Source of the DNA: Candidatus Viridilinea mediisalina
GTDB taxonomy: Bacteria; Chloroflexota; Chloroflexia; Chloroflexales; Chloroflexaceae
DNA length: 64,000 nt
Assembly (NCBI RefSeq): GCF_002532535.1
Contig: NZ_NQWI01000006.1
Location: 31,328-95,327 of the forward strand
Direction of reading: 5' to 3'
The notes under the pieces were generated by a model. That model ran no database searches. It saw only the letters and a list, made by a program, of their open reading frames with translations, and was not told where the DNA came from. Both the position numbers and the translations under genes were made by a program. Positions 7,195-18,900 of this stretch are shown in pieces (the first letter of the stretch is position 1; every line of letters begins with the position of its first letter).

Positions 7195-9681
7195 ATGGAA
7201 AAGAATAGGCGCCGTGCCCCTAACCAACATCATCTTGACTCCGAACTTGAAGCTCTGGAGTCGGGCTACTTCGATGAGCCCCCTACCGAACGCCGTTTGC
7301 CTTTAGTGGTCTTGGGCGAGATGGTGATTATGCCCCACATGACCATTCCGCTCCAAGTGCCGCAGGGCAAATCCTACCGGGCTATGGAGCGGGCCTGGGA
7401 GGAGGATCGTGAGGTTCTGCTCATCTTTGTACGCGAAGCTGAACTCGAAGGCTATAAGAGTACCCAGCCCCAGCAGTTGCCGCCGATTGGGGTGATTGCG
7501 CGCCTTGAGGAGTTTGCGAAGTTGCCCGATGGCACCGCCCGTGTCATCCTTGAGGGCATCCATCGCGCCGAGATTGATGGTGCCGTCCAGATTGCGCCCT
7601 TCTACCGTGTGCGCTGTACGCCTGTCTTTGATGGCGATGCGGGTGGCATGGAGGTTCAGGCACTCATGGATACGGTCAAGCAACAGGTTGACGAATTTGT
7701 AGACCACTTGGGTGAAGTGCCCCAAGAGGCGGTGCAGTTTGTCCACCGGATTGAGCGCCCAGGCCATTTGGCCGATATTGTGACTTGGGGGCCAGCTTTC
7801 GATTTCCGTGATCGCTTGGATATTCTCAATTCGCTCGATCCGGTTGAACGCTTGCGTAAAGCGTATGTCGTGTTGGCGCGCCAACTCGAACTGCTCAAGC
7901 TGCGTGCGAAAATCCAGCAGGATACCAAAGAGGTGCTTGATCAGAGCCAGCGTGAGTATTTCCTGCGTGAGCAGATGCGCGTTATTCGCCGCGAGTTGGG
8001 CGAAGACGACGACTCCGACGATCCGATTGATGAACTGCGGCGTAAGATCAATGAGATGGACGCCCCTGAGTATGTCAAGAGCCAGGCGCTCCACGAGGTC
8101 AAACGCCTCGCCCAGCAGGGCATGAATAGCCCCGAAGCTGGCGTCATTCGCACCTACCTCGATTGGCTAACCAACCTGCCCTGGGGTGAGGAGCAGCATA
8201 GCGAGATCAGCATTGTTGAGGCCCAGAAGGTCCTCGATGAGGATCACTATGGGCTTGAGAAGGTGAAAGAGCGCATCCTTGAGTACCTCGCCGTGCGTAA
8301 GTTGGCAGGCAACAAGATGCGCAGCCCGATCCTCTGCTTTGTGGGCCCGCCTGGAGTTGGCAAGACCAGCCTGGGGCGCAGTATTGCCCGGGCGCTCGAC
8401 CGCCAGTTCATTCGCACGAGCCTCGGTGGGGTGCGTGATGAGGCCGAAATCCGTGGCCACCGCCGCACCTACATTGGAGCCATGCCCGGACGCATCATCC
8501 AGGGCATTAAGTCGGTCAAGTCCAATAGCCCCGTCTATGTCCTCGATGAGGTGGATAAGGTTGGCACCGATTTTCGTGGCGATCCTACGTCGGCCCTGCT
8601 TGAGGTGCTTGATCCTGAGCAGAACAGCACCTTCTCCGATCACTACCTAGAGATCCCCTTCGATCTGAGTAAGGTAGTCTTTATTGCGACCGCCAACCAA
8701 CTCGAACCGATCCCTGGGCCGCTGCGTGACCGCATGGAGATCATTGAGATCGGTGGCTACACCGAGGACGAGAAGCTAGAGATTGCGCGTGGCTTCCTCA
8801 TTCCCAAGCAGCGCGAATTCCACGGCCTTGAGGCTGATCAGCTTACGATTGACGATGAAGCCGTGGTTCAGCTTATCCGCAAGTACACCCGTGAGGCGGG
8901 GGTGCGTAACCTCGAACGCGAGATTGCCAACCTCTGCCGCAAAGTGGCCCGTAAGGTTGCCTCGGCCAGCGAGCCCGGCGCTGAGGAGATTGCGACAACC
9001 TACAGCATCAATCAGTCCGATGTGGCCATCTACCTTGGCCCAGAGCGCTTCAACTTTGGCTTGGCTGAAGAGCGTGATGAGATTGGCGTGGCCACTGGCG
9101 TGGCTTGGACCAGCACCGGCGGCGATATTCTCAGCATTGAGGTGCTGCCCGTGAAGGGCAAAGGCGGCTTGCAGCTCACCGGCCAACTCGGCGACGTGAT
9201 GAAGGAGAGCGCCCAAGCGGCTATGAGCTATGTGCGCTTCCGCTGCAAAGATTTGGGAATCGATCCCAACTACTTCGAGGAGCACAACATCCACGTTCAC
9301 ATCCCCGAAGGCGCAGTGCCCAAAGATGGCCCCTCGGCGGGGATTACCCTGACCACCGCATTGATCAGTGCGATGACTGGCCAGCCGGTGCGCCGCGACG
9401 TAGCCATGACGGGTGAAGTGACGCTGCGGGGCAAAGTCTTGCCCATTGGTGGCCTCAAAGAGAAGACCCTAGCGGCCCATCGGGCTGGCATTCGCACCTT
9501 CATTCTGCCCAAAGAGAACGCCAAAGACATCGTTGATCTCCCCGAAAAGGTACGCAAAGACCTCACACTCATTCCGGTCTCGTCAATGGACGAAGTCCTC
9601 AAAGTTGCCCTGACCGCCGCCGTGGCCGCGATTGCCGCCGATCCGGCTTCAGCGACGCATGTCGCCCCTCCTGCGGCCTAA
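7195..9681 (+). CDS. lon: ATP-dependent protease Lon (LonA)
   Basis: An 828-residue LonA protease, close to the usual 780-830. Domains in order are the N-terminal substrate-binding domain (from about residue 34, [15 protein letters not shown]), a coiled-coil region (about 230-300), the AAA+ module with Walker [10 protein letters not shown] (384-392) and Walker B YVLDE (Asp451-Glu452), and the C-terminal protease with catalytic Ser714 in PKDGPSAGI and Lys757 in GGLKEK. The Ser-Lys spacing of 43 matches E. coli Lon. It degrades misfolded and regulatory proteins in the cytosol. The ATG has AAGGAAG 8 nt upstream. All catalytic residues are present. Confidence 0.98.
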   Translation: MEKNRRRAPNQHHLDSELEALESGYFDEPPTERRLPLVVLGEMVIMPHMTIPLQVPQGKSYRAMERAWEEDREVLLIFVREAELEGYKSTQPQQLPPIGVIARLEEFAKLPDGTARVILEGIHRAEIDGAVQIAPFYRVRCTPVFDGDAGGMEVQALMDTVKQQVDEFVDHLGEVPQEAVQFVHRIERPGHLADIVTWGPAFDFRDRLDILNSLDPVERLRKAYVVLARQLELLKLRAKIQQDTKEVLDQSQREYFLREQMRVIRRELGEDDDSDDPIDELRRKINEMDAPEYVKSQALHEVKRLAQQGMNSPEAGVIRTYLDWLTNLPWGEEQHSEISIVEAQKVLDEDHYGLEKVKERILEYLAVRKLAGNKMRSPILCFVGPPGVGKTSLGRSIARALDRQFIRTSLGGVRDEAEIRGHRRTYIGAMPGRIIQGIKSVKSNSPVYVLDEVDKVGTDFRGDPTSALLEVLDPEQNSTFSDHYLEIPFDLSKVVFIATANQLEPIPGPLRDRMEIIEIGGYTEDEKLEIARGFLIPKQREFHGLEADQLTIDDEAVVQLIRKYTREAGVRNLEREIANLCRKVARKVASASEPGAEEIATTYSINQSDVAIYLGPERFNFGLAEERDEIGVATGVAWTSTGGDILSIEVLPVKGKGGLQLTGQLGDVMKESAQAAMSYVRFRCKDLGIDPNYFEEHNIHVHIPEGAVPKDGPSAGITLTTALISAMTGQPVRRDVAMTGEVTLRGKVLPIGGLKEKTLAAHRAGIRTFILPKENAKDIVDLPEKVRKDLTLIPVSSMDEVLKVALTAAVAAIAADPASATHVAPPAA

Positions 9682-9720
9682 TAGGAACATTCCTGTTTTG
9701 CGCCGAAAGAATCGTAAATA

Positions 9721-9765
9721 GGGAGGGGTTCGGGGAGGGCTTCGCCCTCCCCGAAAACCCCTCCC
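9721..9765. repeat. GGGAGGGG...CCCCTCCC palindromic element
   Basis: A long near-perfect palindrome centred on GGGAGGGC-TTC-GCCCTCCC with outer arms GGGAGGGGTTCGG. Close relatives stand at 53631-53668 and, truncated by the window edge, at 63985-64000. It lacks a downstream T-run, so it looks like an interspersed repeat more than a simple terminator. Confidence 0.7.
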
Positions 9766-9866
9766 ACGATCCTAGAGGTTCCAGAAACATTAAACGTACT
9801 CTGAAACCATCCCTTTGCACTCTTTTGCAGCAATGAACATGTGTTCTGGCTTTGGAGATCATCAGC

Positions 9867-11024
9867 ATGTCACAACGCGCCCACGTTGTCATTATTGGAG
9901 CGGGCCTGATCGGGGCGAGTATTGCCTACCATTTGGCTCTGCGCGGCTGCCGTGATGTGCTGCTGCTCGAAAAAGAGGCTTCAGCCATTTGTGGTAGTAC
10001 GGCGCGTTCGGCAGCCGGGGTGCGCCACCAGTTTTCGAGTGCGATCAATATCCAGCTTTCGCGCTACAGCATTGAACGTCTGCGTAACTTCGATCAAGAA
10101 GTCGGCGGCCATGCTGAGTTACGTCAAGTAGGCTACCTGCTGCTCTTCAGCGATGCGGCGGTCTGGGCGGAGTACCAGAGCAGCGTGGCATTGCAACGCG
10201 AACTTGGAGTGCCTACTGAATGTTTAACCCCCCAGGAGGCTGCACGCTTTGTGCCGCGCATGCGTAGCGCAGATCTCGTAGGCGCAACCTTCTGCCCTGA
10301 TGATGGTTATGTAGACCCGCATGGCATTGGGATGGGCTATGTGCGTGCCGCCCAAGCGATGGGTGTGCGCCTGCAACGAGACACCACCGCAACCGGCTTT
10401 ACGCTTGCAGGCGGGCGCGTGGTGGGGGTACGCACCAATCACGATCCGGTCAGTTGTGAGTTTGTGGTCAATGCAACCGGGCCCTGGGCTGGTGAAGTGG
10501 GGGCATTAGCGGGCCTTAGCATTCCGGTACGCCCGTACCGGCGCAACATCTACATGACCACCCCTTTCCCCCAGATTCCCGGCACCATCCCACTGACCAT
10601 TGACATGGCCAGCGGCTTCTACATGCGCCATGAAGGAGCCAGTATGCTCATGGGCCGTTCCAACCCCGCCGAGCCAAGCAGTTTCAACCAGAACGTAGAT
10701 TGGGCCTGGCTCGATCAGGTACTCGAAGCGGGCTTACAGCGCTTCCCCATCCTAGAAGAAGCGGGGCTGGCCGAGAGCCAATGTTGGGCCGGGCTCTACG
10801 AAATCACCCCCGACCACAACCCGATCCTGGGCCACCACCCCGACCTACCGGGCTACCTTGACGCCAGCGGCTTCAGTGGTCACGGCATTATGCACTCCCC
10901 AGCCACCGGCATGCTCATTGCCGAAGAGTTGCTCGACGGACGCGCCCATACGATCAACATTGATGAGCTACGCATCACCCGTTTTCAGCAGGGTGCGGCC
11001 CATCACGAGCGCAATATCATTTAA
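9867..11024 (+). CDS. FAD-dependent oxidoreductase, D-amino-acid/sarcosine oxidase (DAO) family
   Basis: A 385-residue protein. HVVIIGAGLIGASIAYHLAL (about 5-24) is the FAD-binding Rossmann fingerprint, and GFSGHGIMHSPATG near residue 346 is the C-terminal FAD-contacting block typical of glycine/sarcosine oxidase-like DAO enzymes. No signal peptide is seen. I start at the ATG at 9867 because the extension to 9852 would use a TTG with no ribosome-binding site. Expected chemistry is oxidation of a secondary or primary amine; the substrate is not determinable. A short palindrome-bearing gap separates it from the next flavoprotein gene. Confidence 0.88.
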   Translation: MSQRAHVVIIGAGLIGASIAYHLALRGCRDVLLLEKEASAICGSTARSAAGVRHQFSSAINIQLSRYSIERLRNFDQEVGGHAELRQVGYLLLFSDAAVWAEYQSSVALQRELGVPTECLTPQEAARFVPRMRSADLVGATFCPDDGYVDPHGIGMGYVRAAQAMGVRLQRDTTATGFTLAGGRVVGVRTNHDPVSCEFVVNATGPWAGEVGALAGLSIPVRPYRRNIYMTTPFPQIPGTIPLTIDMASGFYMRHEGASMLMGRSNPAEPSSFNQNVDWAWLDQVLEAGLQRFPILEEAGLAESQCWAGLYEITPDHNPILGHHPDLPGYLDASGFSGHGIMHSPATGMLIAEELLDGRAHTINIDELRITRFQQGAAHHERNII

Positions 11025-11028
11025 GCTC

Positions 11029-11102
11029 GCGCAAAGCCACAAAGCCGCGAAGGTTTGGCGCTCATATGCAAAAAACTCTGCGCCCTTGCGCCTTTGCGTC
11101 AA
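11029..11102. repeat. Imperfect inverted repeat of the GCAAAG type
   Basis: GCGCAAAGCCACAAAGCCGC at the left is imperfectly complementary to GCGCCCTTGCGCCTTTGCGT at the right. It fills most of the gap between the two flavoprotein genes and has no coding support. Confidence 0.5.
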
Positions 11103-11204
11103 GAAACCCGTCGTATTTGAAAAGTATTGCATGTAGAGGCGGTTCACCACACATTGCTACGGGCCGCCCATCTGCTGCCCAATCACGAGAATTTGAGGAA
11201 ACCC

Positions 11205-12578
11205 ATGCATCGTCGTGATGCTCTCAAGCTCCTAGCTTTGATCTTCTTAGGCGGTGGCAGCAGTGCTTGTGGTACAGGCGAGGGTATCGGTGCTGGGATG
11301 GCGAGCAAGGGGCGAACCATCGTGATTGGTGCCGGGCTCGCAGGCCTTGCAGCGGCAAGGGAACTGCGGCACAACGGACACGACGTGGTTGTTGTGGAGG
11401 CGCGTGACCGGATCGGCGGACGTCTTTGGACGAGTAGCGCATGGCCAGACATGCCGCTTGATCTTGGGGCAACGTGGATCCATGGCGTGCGCGACAACCC
11501 TATGACTGATTTGGCCGATACGCTCCAAGCCCGTCGTTTGGTGACAAGCTATGACAAGTTGGCCACGTACGATGCCAACGGTCAGTTGTTCACTGACGCC
11601 GAAGCAGCGCATAGAGAAGCGATAGGCAATCAGGTGCGCATGGCGTTGCACAATGCACAGCAGCGGGATGCCGATGTTACGGTGCGTCAAGCTGTGGCCG
11701 CACTCACGCAACGCTTGCAGCCGTCATTGGCAGCAACACGCCTGCTCAACTTTGTTGTAAGCAGTGAGATCGAGCATGAGTATGCGGCTAGTGCACATCG
11801 CCTCTCTGCCCATTGGTATGATAGTGCAGATGATTTTGAGGGTGATGACGCACTGTTTGTGCGTGGATTTCAGGTCATCACCGACTATTTAGCAACTGAT
11901 TTGCCGATCGAATTTTCACAGGTAGTCAAAGAGATCTTCTGGGGCGAGCATGAAGTGCGGGTATTCACCGAGAAAATGACCTTCGCCGCTGACCGTGTCG
12001 TGGTTACGTTGCCTCTCGGCGTATTGCAGAGCAACAGCGTGCGGTTTACACCTGAACTACCGAGCGCAAAGCGCCAGGCGCTTGCAGCGCTCGGCATGGG
12101 GGTGTTGAACAAATGCTATCTGCGTTTCAACCAAGCTTTTTGGCCTCACGACATCGATTGGTTGGGGCATGTTTCAGCCCAACACGGCGTCTGGAATGAA
12201 TGGGTGAGTTTTCAGCGCGTCGCCCAGATGCCTATCTTGCTCGGTTTTAACGCTGCCGACCATGGCCTAGAAATTGAGGCGTGGTCTGACCAGCAGATTG
12301 TGGCGAGCGCCATAGAGACCTTGAGGATCATATTTGGGGCTGGGACACCCCAGCCCAGCGCCTACCAGATAACGCGCTGGGCAACTGATCCGTTTGCACG
12401 GGGCGCTTATTCGTACAACGCGCTCGGCTCAACCCCATCCATGCGTGACACGCTCGCAATGCCTGTAGATGCCAAACTCTTCTTTGCAGGCGAGGCATCG
12501 CATAGCGCATATTTCGGCACAACGCATGGTGCCTATCTATCGGGACTCCGTGTCGCCGAGCAGATCTTAGAGCTATAA
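11205..12578 (+). CDS. Flavin monoamine/polyamine oxidase, probably Tat-exported lipoprotein
   Basis: A 457-residue FAD-dependent amine oxidase. The N-terminus (MHRRDALKLLALIFLGGG then SSACG) combines a twin-arginine-like RRDALK motif, a hydrophobic stretch and a lipobox-like SSAC, suggesting Tat export and lipidation. The Rossmann block TIVIGAGLAGLAAARELR is followed by VVVEARDRIGGRLWT and LGATWIHG, and the C-terminus has the FAD block FFAGEASHSAYFGTTHGAY, so the enzyme is full length. I start at 11205, after GAGGAAACCC. Likely role: oxidative deamination of an amine or polyamine outside the cytosol. This is the last conventional gene before the CRISPR array. Confidence 0.88.
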   Translation: MHRRDALKLLALIFLGGGSSACGTGEGIGAGMASKGRTIVIGAGLAGLAAARELRHNGHDVVVVEARDRIGGRLWTSSAWPDMPLDLGATWIHGVRDNPMTDLADTLQARRLVTSYDKLATYDANGQLFTDAEAAHREAIGNQVRMALHNAQQRDADVTVRQAVAALTQRLQPSLAATRLLNFVVSSEIEHEYAASAHRLSAHWYDSADDFEGDDALFVRGFQVITDYLATDLPIEFSQVVKEIFWGEHEVRVFTEKMTFAADRVVVTLPLGVLQSNSVRFTPELPSAKRQALAALGMGVLNKCYLRFNQAFWPHDIDWLGHVSAQHGVWNEWVSFQRVAQMPILLGFNAADHGLEIEAWSDQQIVASAIETLRIIFGAGTPQPSAYQITRWATDPFARGAYSYNALGSTPSMRDTLAMPVDAKLFFAGEASHSAYFGTTHGAYLSGLRVAEQILEL

Positions 12579-12911
12579 AAATGTTCTGCTTATTGTTTCT
12601 AAAGTTGCACGCGAGGCAAACTCCAATTGCGCATTGCCGCCCACTGAAACAATTCAGCCACCGTCATTAGCGCTATTGTAGCTTCTTGTCCCATCAAATG
12701 GGGCTCGTACAACAATCCTCTGGTGTCCTGACAAAGCAGAATGGACGGCTGTTAAATGTCAACTAGATTTGCCGGTGACGATCTTTAGAATTGCCGATCC
12801 CGCTTGCTCCTGCGATGACCTACCATGACGCCTTCACCGGCAAATCTAATTATCGTTGATCATTCATTGAAGCATCGTGCCAACGGTCAATACGATCAGA
12901 CCTAAAACAAT
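12579..12911. other. Non-coding junction between chromosome genes and the leader-distal end of the CRISPR array
   Basis: This 333-bp stretch has no supported gene. It contains an 85-bp element (12764-12848) bounded by perfect 15-bp inverted repeats, TAGATTTGCCGGTGA and its complement. It ends with a short match to the repeat's right end (TTCATTGAAG, 12863-12872, 9 of 10 bases) placed one spacer length (39 nt) before the first full repeat, possibly the remnant of the oldest repeat. Confidence 0.6.
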
Positions 12912-15900
12912 GTTTCAGTGCTCAACCCTGAGCCGATTTCGTTGAAGCGCCCCATGCTGCGCAATGGTGATCTGGCTGCTACCGTTTCAGTGCTCAACCC
13001 TGAGCCGATTTCGTTGAAGCCTGGCCGTTCTGCCAGTGATCGCCCTGCACGAACGTTTCAGTGCTCAACCCTGAGCCGATTTCGTTGAAGCCGCCGGATC
13101 GTTCGAAACGATCACAGCCGATCAGGCTGTTTCAGTGCTCAACCCTGAGCCGATTTCGTTGAAGCAACACCCCGGTCGCACTGCCCACGTCTCGCGTACC
13201 CAGGTTTCAGTGCTCAACCCTGAGCCGATTTCGTTGAAGCTTGGTACTGCAACCGGCAAGATTGTCCTCGACATCGCGTTTCAGTGCTCAACCCTGAGCC
13301 GATTTCGTTGAAGCTACCGCACCAACGGTAGGGGCTTTTCGTTGTTTCGGGTTTCAGTGCTCAACCCTGAGCCGATTTCGTTGAAGCTTGCCGCCGACAC
13401 TGGCAGGGAGATGCCGACGACGTGTTTCAGTGCTCAACCCTGAGCCGATTTCGTTGAAGCTTGACGCCGACGACCGCCAAGAGCCGTCGCGTCAGTGCGT
13501 TTCAGTGCTCAACCCTGAGCCGATTTCGTTGAAGCGCGGGAAGGAAGTCGAGGATGAGGCACGTTTCGTCGTTTCAGTGCTCAACCCTGAGCCGATTTCG
13601 TTGAAGCACCCAGCTCTTGCCCCGCCAGCACCTTTACAATTGCTTGTTTCAGTGCTCAACCCTGAGCCGATTTCGTTGAAGCCACCAGGGCGGCAACCAG
13701 ATCCCGCGAGCCTTCGAGTTTCAGTGCTCAACCCTGAGCCGATTTCGTTGAAGCCGGGTGAGGTGCAGCGAGCGCAACGGCCCAAGTGACGTTTCAGTGC
13801 TCAACCCTGAGCCGATTTCGTTGAAGCCGCGGGTGAGGTGCAGCGAGCGCAACGGCCCAAGTGACGTTTCAGTGCTCAACCCTGAGCCGATTTCGTTGAA
13901 GCTTGCGCCCGGTGCGCCGCAGATCAATGCGGCTGTGTGTTTCAGTGCTCAACCCTGAGCCGATTTCGTTGAAGCGTGCCCCCGCCGCCCCCGCCCGTGC
14001 GCACCCCCGAAGGTTTCAGTGCTCAACCCTGAGCCGATTTCGTTGAAGCTGATACGGCGGCCTGTGCCCGATTTTGGCACCGCAACGTTTCAGTGCTCAA
14101 CCCTGAGCCGATTTCGTTGAAGCGCGTCACGCCTGAGCCGCCCGCGTCACCTGTTGGCGGTTTCAGTGCTCAACCCTGAGCCGATTTCGTTGAAGCAGGT
14201 AGAGGTTGCGGCACTCCATTTGATGCTCTTCGTTTCAGTGCTCAACCCTGAGCCGATTTCGTTGAAGCCTTTATGTCCTCACTACTATGTATGGCGAACG
14301 CACATGTTTCAGTGCTCAACCCTGAGCCGATTTCGTTGAAGCCGGAGAACATCGTTGGCGTCCGCAACCAGCATCATTGGTTTCAGTGCTCAACCCTGAG
14401 CCGATTTCGTTGAAGCACGCCCACCGGCGGCACAACAACGCCAACACCGACGTTTCAGTGCTCAACCCTGAGCCGATTTCGTTGAAGCCCAACAGCAGCA
14501 CGCGGCCCGGCGCAGGATCAGCGGTTTCAGTGCTCAACCCTGAGCCGATTTCGTTGAAGCATAGAGGGGAGGTGACGGCATGGATCATCAAGTAAGTTTC
14601 AGTGCTCAACCCTGAGCCGATTTCGTTGAAGCTTTTGTGACCGTGCTATGATGGTTGTGAGAGGAGAAGTTTCAGTACTCAACCCTGAGCCGATTTCGTT
14701 GAAGCATCCGCTGCCGGTTGAGCAATTTGTGGACGCGCATGCGTTTCAGTGCTCAACCCTGAGCCGATTTCGTTGAAGCCTAACCGTAGCGTTACCATCC
14801 CCGAATGGGCGGTCGGTGTTTCAGTGCTCAACCCTGAGCCGATTTCGTTGAAGCCCTCTGGCGCGACACCTACCGCGCGGAGGAGGCGAGTTTCAGTGCT
14901 CAACCCTGAGCCGATTTCGTTGAAGCTTGCTATGTCCCGTAAAGCCATCGAACTGAGTAATGTTTCAGTGCTCAACCCTGAGCCGATTTCGTTGAAGCCA
15001 ACGCCTGCCAGCGCCGCAATGATGGCGCTGGACAGTTTCAGTGCTCAACCCTGAGCCGATTTCGTTGAAGCAATAAGGATTACTCTGAATGACCGCCGTG
15101 TGAGCGAGTTTCAGTGCTCAACCCTGAGCCGATTTCGTTGAAGCTTGGATACACGCGGGGAGGCTGAAAGCGACTAAGTACGTTTCAGTGCTCAACCCTG
15201 AGCCGATTTCGTTGAAGCGCCCACGCCGCTGGATCTCGCGGTAGAGCCAGTGTGTTTCAGTGCTCAACCCTGAGCCGATTTCGTTGAAGCAACCGGCATG
15301 GCTGCGCAACGTGGCCAAGCGCCGCCCGTTTCAGTGCTCAACCCTGAGCCGATTTCGTTGAAGCCATCTTCTCGCTCGATATTCCGGCCATCTCCGCCTG
15401 TTTCAGTGCTCAACCCTGAGCCGATTTCGTTGAAGCTAACCAACTTGCTACCGTGCCCCTTGTCGGCTCAAGTTTCAGTGCTCAACCCTGAGCCGATTTC
15501 GTTGAAGCTCTTACCTATCCAAACGGCAAACATACGCGCCCCATAGTTTCAGTGCTCAACCCTGAGCCGATTTCGTTGAAGCCCCCCTCCCCCAGCGCGG
15601 CCCCCTCCCCCAGCGGGGTTTCAGTGCTCAACCCTGAGCCGATTTCGTTGAAGTTTACCCAGTTGCCCCAAGTGTCACCCGAATTGCTGTTTCAGTGCTC
15701 AACCCTGAGCCGATTTCGTTGAAGCCCCGCCGTTCCTCTGCAGGATACGCACCACGCGCCCAAGTTTCAGTGCTCAACCCTGAGCCGATTTCGTTGAAGG
15801 CAGGTGAAAGAAGCCGCCCGCCTCGCAGTGGCGGGTTTCAGTACTCAACCCTGAGCCGATTTCGTTGAAGACGCGGAAGGTCTCGCAGGACTTGATTAGC

Positions 15901-18900
15901 TTCCCTTGTTTCAGTGCTCAACCCTGAGCCGATTTCGTTGAAGACCAGCCGTGCCAACACGAGTGTGCCACAGCTTGGCGGTTTCAGTGCTCAACCCTGA
16001 GCCGATTTCGTTGAAGACCTACCTGTAGCGGCTTCATCACTCGCCCGTCTCCGACGTTTCAGTGCTCAACCCTGAGCCGATTTCGTTGAAGATACGTCAA
16101 ACAACCAACAGCAGAGCGCAACAAAAAGTTTCAGTGCTCAACCCTGAGCCGATTTCGTTGAAGAGCATATGATGATGGAGCGCGATCCGCTGAAATTCGC
16201 GTTTCAGTGCTCAACCCTGAGCCGATTTCGTTGAAGATCGTGCCACTGCGCAAACCACTTCCATTGCACATGCAGTTTCAGTGCTCAACCCTGAGCCGAT
16301 TTCGTTGAAGATTCATCGATGCTGGCCGCTGGCAACCGCGTAGCGTCTGTTTCAGTGCTCAACCCTGAGCCGATTTCGTTGAAGACGCCAGAGCCAGAGC
16401 GTCCCCTCCCAGTCGACTCTTGTTTCAGTGCTCAACCCTGAGCCGATTTCGTTGAAGAGGCCGTAGAGCGCACGGCCCGGCTCTTCAAGGCGTGTTTCAG
16501 TGCTCAACCCTGAGCCGATTTCGTTGAAGAGGGGTGAGCCAGCAGCGCCTCGCGTGGCTGAGCGCACGTTTCAGTGCTCAACCCTGAGCCGATTTCGTTG
16601 AAGACATTGCACCCGCCACCACACACGTACCAAATCCATCAGGTTTCAGTGCTCAACCCTGAGCCGATTTCGTTGAAGAGCTCATTATTCCGCCAACATA
16701 CTATAGTGAAAGATTGTTTCAGTGCTCAACCCTGAGCCGATTTCGTTGAAGACGACCACTATCAATTCGTAAACTCGCAGCACTTGCGAGTTTCAGTGCT
16801 CAACCCTGAGCCGATTTCGTTGAAGACCGCGCCCCTTCCCGCCCCCAGACACCCAGCACGCCAGTTTCAGTGCTCAACCCTGAGCCGATTTCGTTGAAGA
16901 CCGAGCCGTCCTCGCCGCTCGCCTCGCCCGTGATCTGTTTCAGTGCTCAACCCTGAGCCGATTTCGTTGAAGAATATCACCCCATCCCCACTCGACACCG
17001 TAGCGGAACTGTTTCAGTGCTCAACCCTGAGCCGATTTCGTTGAAGACGTGCGGCGATCCTCTGGATGGTGGCCAGTCGCATTGTTTCAGTGCTCAACCC
17101 TGAGCCGATTTCGTTGAAGAGCCCTCATCTTTGTCATTCCATCGCGGCACCTACCAGTTTCAGTGCTCAACCCTGAGCCGATTTCGTTGAAGAGTGTATG
17201 TGGCGGCTGATGACCGCCCCCGGCGCAGGCAGTTTCAGTGCTCAACCCTGAGCCGATTTCGTTGAAGATCACCGGCTTTACCCTGCTACCGAGCTTGTTT
17301 GAATGTTTCAGTGCTCAACCCTGAGCCGATTTCGTTGAAGAATGGTGGCAAAATGCCTAGCTTTTACACATACGCAGGTTTCAGTGCTCAACCCTGAGCC
17401 GATTTCGTTGAAGAAGCAGAGCGTTGCGGCGTGGCGCTTGAGGCGCTCGCGTTTCAGTGCTCAACCCTGAGCCGATTTCGTTGAAGAGCGGCCCGTTGGC
17501 TGTTTGTAGAGCGGCCACGAGCGTTTCAGTGCTCAACCCTGAGCCGATTTCGTTGAAGCATTCTCTTCAGCGCCGCGATGGTTCGCGCCATCCTCGAGTT
17601 TCAGTGCTCAACCCTGAGCCGATTTCGTTGAAGCCCCAATAGACCTCGTATTGACAATCATTCCTATTAGTTTCAGTGCTCAACCCTGAGCCGATTTCGT
17701 TGAAGCGAAGGTCGATCTGATCCTTGTGAGATAGTACCACAAGTTTCAGTGCTCAACCCTGAGCCGATTTCGTTAAAGCAGGTAGCACGTGGCGGAGGCG
17801 ACGTTGGCGACGATGTTTCAGTGCTCAACCCTGAGCCGATTTCGTTGAAGCTTGCCCGTCGTCACCCAGTACCACCGCGCTACCCGTGTTTCAGTGCTCA
17901 ACCCTGAGCCGATTTCGTTGAAGCCCTGACTGGAAGGATTTGCGCGGCACGCCGCCTGACCTGTTTCAGTGCTCAACCCTGAGCCGATTTCGTTGAAGCT
18001 AAGCAGGTCGGTTAGCACGTCATCAGGCAGCACCCCACGTTTCAGTGCTCAACCCTGAGCCGATTTCGTTGAAGCAACACGCCCACTTTGGCTCAGGTGG
18101 GGTGGATTGACGTTTCAGTGCTCAACCCTGAGCCGATTTCGTTGAAGCGGCTTGGCGCGAACTGGGCCGCGCTCGCGCTTGGCGAGTTTCAGTGCTCAAC
18201 CCTGAGCCGATTTCGTTGAAGCAGAGTCGCTCCACCCCATCGCCGCCAACGATCCCACGTTTCAGTGCTCAACCCTGAGCCGATTTCGTTGAAGCATACA
18301 TCGGCTGCATCAGTGCTGCACTCGTTGCACCTGTTTCAGTGCTCAACCCTGAGCCGATTTCGTTGAAGCCCACAAGGCAGGCGAGGCCGTGCCTGATGTC
18401 GGCGAGTTTCAGTGCTCAACCCTGAGCCGATTTCGTTGAAGCAGGGCTGGTGCCCCCTCTACGCCTTGTACCGGGTACAGTTTCAGTGCTCAACCCTGAG
18501 CCGATTTCGTTGAAGCACAACAAGCGCCCTACACTGCCAACAGCCCGATTATGTTTCAGTGCTCAACCCTGAGCCGATTTCGTTGAAGCGACCATCGACG
18601 ACCATGGCGGCGCTACGGTAACGCCCGTTTCAGTGCTCAACCCTGAGCCGATTTCGTTGAAGCTCGCACCCGTTGACAGCCCGTAGCACCCACCGCAAGT
18701 GTTTCAGTGCTCAACCCTGAGCCGATTTCGTTGAAGGGGTGGCGGCACAGACCATCAGCGAGGCGGCGCTCATGTTTCAGTGCTCAACCCTGAGCCGATT
18801 TCGTTGAAGGGCAAATGCAGCGTGCGATTGATCACCCGCGCACGGTGTTTCAGTGCTCAACCCTGAGCCGATTTCGTTGAAGGGGCGGATGTAGGCACTG

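Noticed and set aside
12912..12947. Leader at the left end of the array
   Set aside because: The degenerate repeats are at the left, the repeat's stem plus 8-nt handle reads leftward, and the promoter and cas genes are at the right. Isolated exceptions within the A block also fit a leader-side source of the extra base better than a left leader.
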